From contig JAUSPK010000017.1 of NCBI GenBank assembly GCA_030655735.1, positions 1 through 12,189 on the forward strand: a stretch of 12,189 bases of DNA, read 5' to 3'. The notes beneath the pieces were generated by a model, which did not search any database, had not been told where the DNA came from, and saw nothing but the letters and a program-made list of their open reading frames with translations. Position numbers and translations under genes: made by a program. Of this stretch, positions 6,220-12,189 are shown piece by piece. The stretch comes from Syntrophales bacterium (GTDB taxonomy: Bacteria; Desulfobacterota; Syntrophia; Syntrophales; UBA2210). Position 1 is the stretch's first letter; each line of letters starts with the position of its first letter.

Positions 6220-6744
6220 ATGACGGAGGAAAAGAATCTAGAGACGTGTACGGTCGCAGAGCTGAAGGAGATTGCCCAGGAAACCTGGAAGATTGAGGGG
6301 CTCAGCGCCATGAAAAAGGCCGACCTGATAAACGCCATCAGGGCCGCGCAGGGTGAAGCCGCAGGGACGGTAGAGGAGGTTCCTTCCGAACCCGCACAAG
6401 AGGTTCCTGAGGAAAAAGATCCGAAGGAACCTGAGAAGGAACCTGAAGAAGTGGCGGGGGAGGAAACGGCCCCACCTGAACCTGCAAAAGAGGAACCTGC
6501 AAAAGAGGAACCTGCAAAAGAGGAACCTCAGAAGAAAGCTCCAAAGAAAACCGCCCAAAAGCCTGGGAAGGCACCCAAAAAAGGTGACGAGACGATATCG
6601 TCCCTGAAGGAAAAGATGGCGGTGCTCAAGGATAAAAAGGCGGAACTGAAGGAGAAGGGGGACAAGGCGGGCGTTAACCGTCTCAGGAGAAGGCTAAACC
6701 GGCTTAAGAAGAGGACCAGAAAATTCGCGAGGGCTGCCTCTTAA
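6220..6744 (+). CDS. Rho_N-domain protein with Pro/Glu-rich linker and basic C-terminus
   Basis: This is a 174-residue protein in three parts. Residues 9-43 (TVAELKEIAQETWKIEGLSA, then MKKADLINAI) match the Rho termination factor N-terminal helix-extended-helix (SAP-like) domain, a small nucleic-acid-binding fold. Residues 44-108 are an acidic, Pro/Glu-rich linker with EPAKE repeats. Residues 109-174 are strongly basic and helical, with a predicted coiled stretch (SLKEKMAVLKDKKAELKEKG) and RLRRRLNRLKKRTRKFARAA at the end. There is no Rho ATPase domain. It looks like a nucleoid- or RNA-associated protein, although its function is unknown. The ATG at 6220 follows AAGGGGGGAA, a strong ribosome binding site. 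It is the first gene of a likely operon, 24 nt before the CBS-ACT gene. It could also act on ribosomes or RNA, as some small Rho_N proteins are annotated only by domain. Confidence 0.8.
   Translation: MTEEKNLETCTVAELKEIAQETWKIEGLSAMKKADLINAIRAAQGEAAGTVEEVPSEPAQEVPEEKDPKEPEKEPEEVAGEETAPPEPAKEEPAKEEPAKEEPQKKAPKKTAQKPGKAPKKGDETISSLKEKMAVLKDKKAELKEKGDKAGVNRLRRRLNRLKKRTRKFARAAS
6481..6525 (+). repeat. 15-bp tandem repeat, 3 perfect copies, inside the Rho_N gene
   Basis: The unit CCTGCAAAAGAGGAA occurs three times in a row without mismatch and encodes Pro-Ala-Lys-Glu-Glu. Perfect identity at the DNA level suggests recent slippage expansion. A change in copy number keeps the frame and only alters the linker length. 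Confidence 0.9.
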
Positions 6745-6768
6745 ACGCGTGATATCGGAGGATGTGAC

Positions 6769-7422
6769 ATGTTTGTAGGGAAAAGGATGTCGAGAAATCT
6801 GATAACGGTAACCCCGGATACGAGCATTCTCAAGGTAAAGAATCTCTTAAAGGAGCATGATATTGACCAGATTCCCGTCGCGGAGGGGAGAAAGCTGGTA
6901 GGAATTATTACAGACAGGGATATCAGAGATAATTCTCCCTCTCCGGCGAGCACCCTCTCCGTCCACGAGCTTAACTATCTCCTCTCAGAGATGAAGACGG
7001 AGAAGGTTATGACGAAGAAGGTCTTTACAACGACGCCGGGGACGACGATTGAGGAGGCGGCCAGGCTGATCAATGAAAAACATGTCAACAGCCTCCCCGT
7101 TGTGGCCGGTGACGAACTGGTCGGCCTGATTACCACCTGCGATCTTTTGAATGTACTCCTCGATTTTATGGGGGTACACACTGCGCCAAGCTGCCGCGTG
7201 CAGCTCAAACTTCCCAGCGAGACGGGTGAGATAGCAAAGATAGAGAGCATCATAAACGGTATGGGGCTTACGATAGTCTCCATTATTTCCACTATAGACG
7301 AAGATAACCCCGGCGTTCGATCCACACTTGTTCGGGTGGGTACGGATAATATCGGCGAACTTCACAAGGTTTTCGAGGATGCCGGTTATACGATTATCGA
7401 TGAGTACAGGGTGGAAAAATAG
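6769..7422 (+). CDS. CBS-pair and ACT domain protein (AcuB-like)
   Basis: This is a 217-residue cytosolic protein with two CBS motifs and a C-terminal ACT domain. CBS 1 covers about residues 1-56 (MSRNLITVTPDTSILKVKNL, then VGIITDRDIRD) and CBS 2 about 77-132 (KVMTKKVFTTTPGTTIEEAA, then LVGLITTCDLLN). The ACT-like part, about 142-214, runs from RVQLKLPSETGEIAKI to AGYTIIDEYRVEK. CBS pairs bind adenine nucleotides and ACT domains bind amino acids or similar small effectors, so a ligand sensor is likely; no catalytic domain is present. B. subtilis AcuB has the same layout, but its role there does not transfer safely. The start has GGAGG about 8 bases upstream. It is 24 nt after the Rho_N gene and 15 nt before murJ. 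Its TAG stop is in the same frame as the murJ start. Confidence 0.85.
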   Translation: MFVGKRMSRNLITVTPDTSILKVKNLLKEHDIDQIPVAEGRKLVGIITDRDIRDNSPSPASTLSVHELNYLLSEMKTEKVMTKKVFTTTPGTTIEEAARLINEKHVNSLPVVAGDELVGLITTCDLLNVLLDFMGVHTAPSCRVQLKLPSETGEIAKIESIINGMGLTIVSIISTIDEDNPGVRSTLVRVGTDNIGELHKVFEDAGYTIIDEYRVEK

Positions 7423-7437
7423 GATAACGCACGAAAT

Positions 7438-9000
7438 TTGATTCCACATAAAGAAACAGAAAATACCCGTGTAGTGAAGGCGGCGTGGGTTGTCGGACTT
7501 GCAACCCTGCTCAGCCGGGTGTTCGGCTTCATCCGGGATGTGGTGGTCGCGGGATTCTTCGGGGCCGGGCTGGCTACCGACGCCTTTTTCGTGGCCTTCA
7601 GGATCCCCAATCTCCTCCGGCGCCTGTTCGCGGAGGGGTCTCTTACCATAGCCTTTATCCCGATCTTCACCGAGTATCTTAAAAAGAGATCAAAGGAGGA
7701 GGCCCTCGAACTTGCCAATATCGCCTTCACACTCCTCTCTATTGTCCTGGCGGTGGTCTCGGTTGCGGGCATACTGCTCTCCCCCTGGATCGTCATGGTT
7801 ATGGCTCCCGGGTTCAGTGATGTTCCGGATAAGTACGCGCTGACGGTATTCCTTACCCGCCTCATGTTCCCCTACATATTCTTCATATCCCTGGTGGCGC
7901 TGTGCATGGGCATCCTCAATTCCCTGCGGCACTTTGCGGCCCCGGCCCTCGCCCCGGTGGTCCTCAATATCTGCATGATAGCCTCCGTCTTCGCCCTGAG
8001 GGGATTTTTTGCGGATCCGATTCTGTCCCTGGCCGTCGGAGTGATGGCGGGGGGGATTCTGCAACTTGCCATGCAATTCCCATTTCTGCTCAAGGTGGGG
8101 GCGCGCCTCAGGCCTAACTTCCGTTTCAGCCATCCGGGAATAAAGAGGATAGAGCGATTGATGCTCCCGGCGGTGTTCGGCGCCGCCGTCTATCAGGCAA
8201 GCGTATTCATCAATACGATCCTGGCGTCCTTCCTCCCCGAAGGCAGCGTATCGTATCTTTACTACGCCGACAGGGTAGTAGAGCTTCCGCTCGGCGTCTT
8301 CGCGATTGCGGTGGGAACGGCGGCGCTCCCCAGCTTCTCGGAGCAGGCAGCCGGAGAGGACTATGAGAAACTGAAGAGAACGATATCATTCTCGCTGAGG
8401 CTGATCCTGTTTGTCACGATACCAGCGATGGCCGCCCTGATTATCCTCCGTGAACCGATCATATCCGTCCTCTTCCAGAGGGGACAGTTCGATGCCACGT
8501 CGATGGTCCTTACCGCGCAGGCCCTGCTGTACTACGCCGTCGGCCTGTGGGCCTTTTCATGCATACGGATTGTCGTATCGGCCTTTTACGCCCTGCAGGA
8601 TACCAAGACCCCCGTAAAGATTGCGGTCGCGGCGCTTCTTGTGAACGTTGTCATGAGCGTGGCACTGATGTTTCCGATGAAACACAGTGGTCTCGCGCTT
8701 GCCACCTCAATTGCCTCAGCGGTCAATATTATCGCCCTCGCCGTGATACTAAGGAGAAGGGTGGGGCAGTTCCTTCAGAGGGATTTCTGGACATCCGTGC
8801 TGCGGACAACTCTGGCATCAGGCATTATGGGGGTGTCGATAGGTATCGCGGGGAGGGTGCTCGGATGGGACAGTGCCGGGGCCTTCGGTGAGAGGTTGTT
8901 GTTTCTGGTCGTGATGATAACGGTAGGGCTTGCCATATTCACCCTCAGCTCGTTCCTTCTTGGGAGCGTCGAGGTGAAGGCACTGCTGAGGAGGGGATAG
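7438..9000 (+). CDS. murJ: Lipid II flippase MurJ (MviN)
   Basis: This is a 520-residue polytopic inner-membrane protein of the MOP superfamily that flips lipid II, the peptidoglycan precursor, to the periplasmic face. Length and pattern fit the family's usual 14 transmembrane helices. The diagnostic N-terminal block is LLSRVFGFIRDVVVAGFFGA (24-43), then TDAFFVAFRIPNLLRRLFAE. Residues matching those shown to be important in E. coli MurJ are R27, R33, D48, R61 and R279 (in YYADRVVELP). The reading starts with TTG at 7438, 15 nt after the CBS-ACT stop, with only a weak AGGA about 13 bases upstream. A GTG at 7474 would remove 12 residues and also lacks a ribosome binding site. Either way expression may depend on translational coupling to the gene before. 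It is followed after 5 nt by the yciO-like gene. Confidence 0.95.
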   Translation: MIPHKETENTRVVKAAWVVGLATLLSRVFGFIRDVVVAGFFGAGLATDAFFVAFRIPNLLRRLFAEGSLTIAFIPIFTEYLKKRSKEEALELANIAFTLLSIVLAVVSVAGILLSPWIVMVMAPGFSDVPDKYALTVFLTRLMFPYIFFISLVALCMGILNSLRHFAAPALAPVVLNICMIASVFALRGFFADPILSLAVGVMAGGILQLAMQFPFLLKVGARLRPNFRFSHPGIKRIERLMLPAVFGAAVYQASVFINTILASFLPEGSVSYLYYADRVVELPLGVFAIAVGTAALPSFSEQAAGEDYEKLKRTISFSLRLILFVTIPAMAALIILREPIISVLFQRGQFDATSMVLTAQALLYYAVGLWAFSCIRIVVSAFYALQDTKTPVKIAVAALLVNVVMSVALMFPMKHSGLALATSIASAVNIIALAVILRRRVGQFLQRDFWTSVLRTTLASGIMGVSIGIAGRVLGWDSAGAFGERLLFLVVMITVGLAIFTLSSFLLGSVEVKALLRRG

Positions 9001-9005
9001 CGGAC

Positions 9006-9611
9006 ATGCTGTTGAAGATACATGACAAAAATCCCCAGATACGGCTGATAAAAAAAGCCGCCCAGGTACTAAGTGAGGGCGGCCTCGTGGTCTACCCCAC
9101 GGACACGGCGTATGGGATGGGGTGCGATCTCTTCAACAAACGGGGAATAGAGAAGATATATGAGATAAAGAGGAGAAGCAAGGGGCAGCCTTTCAGCTTT
9201 ATATGTGCCGATCTTAGTGATATAAGCAACTATGCCGTAGTGACCAACTATGCGTACAAAATCATGAAACGCCTGCTCCCCGGTCCCTATACGTTCATAT
9301 TGGGGGCATCCAGGCTTGTCCCGAAGATCCTGTTGCCGAAAAGAAAAGAGGTAGGAATACGGATACCGGACAATGAGATATGTCTCTCCCTTGTCAGGGA
9401 ATTTGGGGGACCGATAATCAGCACCACGGTAAAGCTGCCCGAGGGGGGGATCCTGACGGACCCGGAGATCATAGAGGAGAAGCTTGGGCACTCCGTGGAC
9501 CTGGTGATAGACGGCGGCGTGCTGCCTCCGGAGCTGTCGACCGTTGTGAGCCTTGTGGATGATATCCCGGAAGTCATCAGGGAGGGGAAGGGCGCCCCGG
9601 ATGTTTTTTAA
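9006..9611 (+). CDS. yciO: YciO/TsaC/Sua5-family protein (L-threonylcarbamoyladenylate synthase type)
   Basis: This is a 201-residue YrdC-fold protein. The family makes threonylcarbamoyl-AMP from threonine, bicarbonate and ATP for the t6A modification of tRNA at position 37. The motifs seen are GGLVVYPTDTAYGMGCD (25-41), IYEIKRRSKGQPFSFI (51-66, with K55 and R57), LLPGPYTFIL (90-99), VGIRIPDN (116-123) and STVVSLVDD (178-186). The segment that reads STSAN in TsaC is STTVK here (139-143), and the overall pattern, including the start IHDKNPQIRLI, is closer to E. coli YciO than to TsaC. YciO paralogues are weaker or have unclear roles in t6A synthesis, so this may not be the cell's main enzyme. 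The length is that of a single-domain protein, without the Sua5 C-terminal domain. The start is only 5 nt after murJ, which indicates co-transcription and probably coupled translation. Confidence 0.88.
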   Translation: MLLKIHDKNPQIRLIKKAAQVLSEGGLVVYPTDTAYGMGCDLFNKRGIEKIYEIKRRSKGQPFSFICADLSDISNYAVVTNYAYKIMKRLLPGPYTFILGASRLVPKILLPKRKEVGIRIPDNEICLSLVREFGGPIISTTVKLPEGGILTDPEIIEEKLGHSVDLVIDGGVLPPELSTVVSLVDDIPEVIREGKGAPDVF

Positions 9612-9694
9612 CACGACTGTACTGCAAATAATAAGACGAGGCCCGTTGTTGTGAGAGCGGGTTTGCATAATACGTCAACAGAAAGAGGACTATA

Positions 9695-11416
9695 ATGACT
9701 AAGAAAATGCTTATCAATACGATAGATGAAGAGGAAAGCCGGATGGCCATCATCGAGGACGGCAATCTGGTTGACTACAACATACAGATGTCTGTCAGGG
9801 AACCGACAACCGGTAACATATACAACGGCGTCGTCCAGAATGTCCAGCAGGGGCTGCGGGCGGCCTTTGTGGAATACGGCGTCGGCAAGAGCGGGTTCCT
9901 CCCGCTGCGCGATGTCGCGCCCGAGTACTTCAGTGAGAACAGAAAGCTTCCTGTAGGAAAAAAACTGCCGGTTCAGGTCATGCGGGAAGAAAAGGGATCC
10001 AAGGGGGCGATGCTGACGACGCATATATCGCTTCCGGGCCGCTACCTCGTCCTCATGCCCAACAGAGAGGGCAACGGCATCTCCCGCAAGATAGAGAACG
10101 AATCGGACCGTAAGAGACTCAAGTCGGTGGTGAGCCAGATAACGGAGAAAGAGGATATGGGTTTTATCGTCCGCACCGCCGGCATGAACAGGACAAAGCA
10201 GGAGCTGGCCCGTGACTATCAGATGCTGATCAGGCTGTGGAAGGACATAAAGGAAAAGTCCGAGAAGACGGCAGCCCCCGGATTGATATACCAGGAGACC
10301 GATTTCGCCGTCCGGGCGTTCAGGGATTACTATACATCGGATATCGACGAGATACTGGTTGATGATCCCGAAACCGCCCGGAAGATGAGGGCCTACTGCA
10401 AAACCGTTTCTCCGCGGAACGTGAGGATGGTAAAGCTCTACAGGGAAGAGACACCGCTGTTCGATCAGTATGATATCGAAGACCAGATAAATGAGATATA
10501 CCAGTCGCGCGTCAATCTGAAATCGGGGGGCTCCATCGTCATAGAACCCACGGAGGCGGGGATCACCATCGACGTGAACTCGGGCCGCCTGAAGAAACGG
10601 GATGTGGAGGAAACCGCGTACAATACGAACCTTCAAGCGGCGGAAGAAATAGCCCGTCAACTTCGTTTGAGAGACCTGGGGGGGCTTATCGTAGTCGATT
10701 TCATCGATATGATGAACAAAGATCACATTAACCAGGTGGAGAAGACCTTCAGGGATGCGATGAAAACTGACAGGTCCAGGATACAGATGGCAAAGATATC
10801 CCGGTTCGGTATGCTGGAACTATCCCGCCAGAAGAAACAGTCTACGATACAGGAAATCAGCTATTCGCTCTGCCCCTATTGCAGTGGCAGCGGCATGAGA
10901 CCGTCCGTGGAATACCTGGCACTCAGGGCGCTCCGACGGATCAAGGCCGAGGCGGTAAAAGAGCAGTCTTCGGAGATTGCCGTTACACTTCCGCCGGAGG
11001 TGACCGCGTATCTCCTCAACCATAAGAGGAGCCAGATAAGCAAACTGGAGGCGCTCCATGGCGTTGCCGTGATTATCTCGGGGGATGCGGCTCTCCTGTG
11101 GGGTGAATTTCATTCCAAGGCGGTGAAGAGGGAACCGATCGTTCCAGAGGCCACAGCCACGGCCACGGCCACGGTTGAGAGCACCAGCCCCGAAGAGGAG
11201 GTCAAACCGGCCGCCCGAAGACCGGCCCGGAGGAGAAGACGGCCGCGGCAGGCAAGGCCCGGGGAAAACGGACGTCCCGCTCCCGAGTCACCCCGGAGGG
11301 AGACCGGTCCTGGCGAGCACGTCGCCGTGGAACTATCTCCTGCGCCTCCCGAAACGGCGGAGAAGCCCGGACAAAAGAAGACCATTATAAGCAAGGTCTA
11401 CGATTTCTTCAAATGA
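9695..11416 (+). CDS. rng: Ribonuclease E/G family endoribonuclease
   Basis: This is a 573-residue single-strand-specific endoribonuclease of the RNase E/G family, which acts in rRNA maturation and mRNA decay. The N-terminus has the RNase H-like and S1 parts (NIYNGVVQNVQQGLRAAFVE, 41-60; GKSGFLPLRD, 64-73). The catalytic core contains GITIDVNSGR with D293 and GGLIVVDFIDM with D335, matching the two metal-binding Asp residues of E. coli RNase E. The zinc-link CPYCSGSG has C393 and C396. All key residues are present. After residue 480 comes a 95-residue tail that RNase G (489 aa in E. coli) lacks: an Ala-Thr repeat, an arginine cluster ARRPARRRRRPRQARPG (507-523), a Pro-rich part and a short end ISKVYDFFK. 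It is thus between RNase G and RNase E in layout. The start has AGAGGA about 6 bases upstream. An 83-nt gap separates it from yciO, so it may have its own promoter. Confidence 0.95.
   Translation: MTKKMLINTIDEEESRMAIIEDGNLVDYNIQMSVREPTTGNIYNGVVQNVQQGLRAAFVEYGVGKSGFLPLRDVAPEYFSENRKLPVGKKLPVQVMREEKGSKGAMLTTHISLPGRYLVLMPNREGNGISRKIENESDRKRLKSVVSQITEKEDMGFIVRTAGMNRTKQELARDYQMLIRLWKDIKEKSEKTAAPGLIYQETDFAVRAFRDYYTSDIDEILVDDPETARKMRAYCKTVSPRNVRMVKLYREETPLFDQYDIEDQINEIYQSRVNLKSGGSIVIEPTEAGITIDVNSGRLKKRDVEETAYNTNLQAAEEIARQLRLRDLGGLIVVDFIDMMNKDHINQVEKTFRDAMKTDRSRIQMAKISRFGMLELSRQKKQSTIQEISYSLCPYCSGSGMRPSVEYLALRALRRIKAEAVKEQSSEIAVTLPPEVTAYLLNHKRSQISKLEALHGVAVIISGDAALLWGEFHSKAVKREPIVPEATATATATVESTSPEEEVKPAARRPARRRRRPRQARPGENGRPAPESPRRETGPGEHVAVELSPAPPETAEKPGQKKTIISKVYDFFK
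11150..11173 (+). repeat. 6-bp tandem repeat (4 units) in the RNase E/G tail
   Basis: The unit GCCAC(A/G) is repeated four times, the last three identical, and encodes Ala-Thr pairs (485-494) just after the conserved nuclease domain. It marks the start of the low-complexity tail and may vary in length in frame. Confidence 0.75.
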
Positions 11417-11441
11417 ACAGAGGTCGCTCTTTCCCCATGTC

Positions 11442-11467
11442 CAATCCCCGATCTTGATCGGGGATTG
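11442..11467. repeat. Perfect 12-bp palindrome between rng and the adenine deaminase gene
   Basis: CAATCCCCGATC and GATCGGGGATTG are perfectly complementary with a 2-nt TT centre. It lies 25 nt after the rng stop. No T-run follows on the plus strand (a G-rich stretch does), so it is a poor intrinsic terminator. It could be a REP-like intergenic palindrome, an RNA-processing or protective hairpin, or an operator. Confidence 0.8.
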
Positions 11468-11552
11468 CGGGGGAGGGGCCTGTCCGCCAGCTCCGGTTCC
11501 CGGGGAATCCGTCACCTTCCCTCCGGCGCCGGCATCCGCAGGGCCACTCAGT

Positions 11553-12189
11553 ATGAAAAGAATATCGGGAAACATTGTTGATGTGGTGCATTCCGAAATC
11601 TACCAGGGAACGCTGGTGATTTCGGAGGGGAGGATAGCCGATATCGTCCGGGAGGAGACCGGCGATGATACGTACATCATGCCCGGCCTTGTCGATGCCC
11701 ACGTCCATATCGAGAGCACGATGCTCCCCCCCGCCGAGTTTTCCAGGATAGCGGCCGTGCACGGCACGGTTGCCACGATATCCGATCCGCACGAGATCGC
11801 CAATGTGCTGGGGATCGAAGGCGTGAGGTATATGATAGAGGATGCGAAGAGATCCCCGGTTAAGTTCTGCTTCGGGGCCCCTTCCTGCGTGCCGGCGACC
11901 CCCTTTGAGACCGCAGGGGCAACCCTGGGTACGAAAGAGGTGGCGGAGCTCCTGAGGCTGGACGAGGTGGGATATCTGGGGGAGGTCATGAACTTCCCCG
12001 GCGTGATAGAGGGGGACCCGGAGGTGATGGAGAAGATCCGCATCGCCTCAGCCTGCTCCAAACCGGTAGACGGCCCCGCCCCCGGTCTGCGCGGAGATGA
12101 CCTCGAACGATACATAGGCGCCGGAATATCGACAAACCATGAATGTCTCTCCTCCGACGAGGCCCTTGAAGATATCGAGAAGGGACTCA
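11553..12189 (+). CDS. ade: Adenine deaminase (Ade), 5' part, one metal-ligand His replaced by Pro
   Basis: This is the first 212 residues of an amidohydrolase of the adenine deaminase type, which converts adenine to hypoxanthine and ammonia in purine salvage. The gene continues past the window end, as family members are usually near 550-600 residues. Visible motifs are MPGLVDAHVHIESTML (43-58, with H50 and H52), DPHEIANVLG (78-87), GEVMNFPGV (143-151, with E144 the likely bridging residue), then DGPAPGL (173-179) and TNHECLSS (194-201, with H196). E. coli and B. subtilis Ade have DGHxPGL at the fourth motif; that His is the expected strand-5 metal ligand, and here the codon is CCC (Pro). A single A-to-C change from CAC would explain it. 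The ATG at 11553 has no clear ribosome binding site, but no better upstream start is visible. It is 136 nt after rng. Confidence 0.88.
   Translation, partial: MKRISGNIVDVVHSEIYQGTLVISEGRIADIVREETGDDTYIMPGLVDAHVHIESTMLPPAEFSRIAAVHGTVATISDPHEIANVLGIEGVRYMIEDAKRSPVKFCFGAPSCVPATPFETAGATLGTKEVAELLRLDEVGYLGEVMNFPGVIEGDPEVMEKIRIASACSKPVDGPAPGLRGDDLERYIGAGISTNHECLSSDEALEDIEKGL

Noticed and set aside
6238..6574. Antisense readings rich in repeated Phe/Leu/Arg or Pro/Val opposite the Rho_N gene
   Set aside because: The apparent protein repeats are only the complement of the 15-bp tandem repeat coding for EPAKE.
9646..9671. Promoter-like TTGTTG and CATAAT upstream of rng
   Set aside because: The spacing of 14 bases is too short for a sigma-70 promoter. 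A separate rng promoter is possible but not supported by this pair.
9608..10726. 372-codon minus-strand reading antisense to the RNase E/G gene
   Set aside because: The plus strand carries the conserved RNase E/G catalytic domain with all key residues. The antisense product has no recognisable domain and no start signal.
11442..11467. Palindrome as intrinsic terminator of rng
   Set aside because: A G-rich stretch, not a T-run, follows on the plus strand.
1..12189. CRISPR array, tRNA or rRNA
   Set aside because: No regularly spaced repeat series, no cloverleaf-like sequence with a T-loop motif and no rRNA signature was seen on either strand.

Overview
The window looks like a piece of a Gram-negative bacterial chromosome with a GC-rich core (about 2050-12189) and an AT-rich accessory stretch at the left end (about 1-2050). 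The core gene set (HrpA-type helicase with a C-terminal DUF3418 region, MurJ, YciO/TsaC-type protein, RNase E/G, adenine deaminase, CBS-ACT protein) and the recurring GGGGAC-type hairpins suggest a Desulfobacterota-like (deltaproteobacterial) organism. That placement is a low-confidence inference, because no rRNA or other decisive marker is present.

Left region, 1-2050, all genes on the minus strand. In transcription order these are a tautomerase-superfamily protein whose catalytic Pro-1 position is Ala, an AbiV-family (HEPN) abortive-infection-like protein, and a 50-residue single-helix membrane protein. The tautomerase and AbiV genes are preceded by nearly the same 27-nt leader. The AbiV gene, and the tautomerase-AbiV spacer, carry related GGGGAC hairpin modules ending in T-runs. 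The spacer also holds a second repeat pair. The result is a cassette-like layout, typical of accessory DNA. A well-formed minus-strand terminator at 1853-1895 separates it from hrpA.

Middle region, 2052-5990, minus strand. One hrpA gene of normal length (about 1312 codons) is interrupted by a single in-frame TAG at 3930-3932. Homologous coding sequence continues without a frame change on both sides. The upstream part holds the complete DEAH helicase core and the downstream part is the DUF3418 half. TAG also ends the cbs-act and murJ genes here, so wholesale recoding of TAG is unlikely.

Right region, 6220-12189, plus strand. A Rho_N-domain protein, a CBS-ACT protein, murJ and a yciO-like gene follow each other with short gaps (24, 15 and 5 nt) and probably form one operon behind an extended -10 promoter at 6104-6133. 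Then come an RNase E/G with an arginine-rich tail and, after a perfect 12-bp palindrome, the 5' part of an adenine deaminase gene that runs off the window. The deaminase has Pro where the family has a metal-binding His. The operon mixes housekeeping functions (lipid II flipping, a t6A-type carbamoyl-AMP synthase fold, RNA processing) with a likely ligand-sensing CBS-ACT protein.

No tRNA, rRNA, CRISPR array, intact transposase or integrase was seen. The best candidates for a second look are the hrpA amber codon, the cassette-like AbiV/tautomerase island, and the two proteins with substituted catalytic residues.
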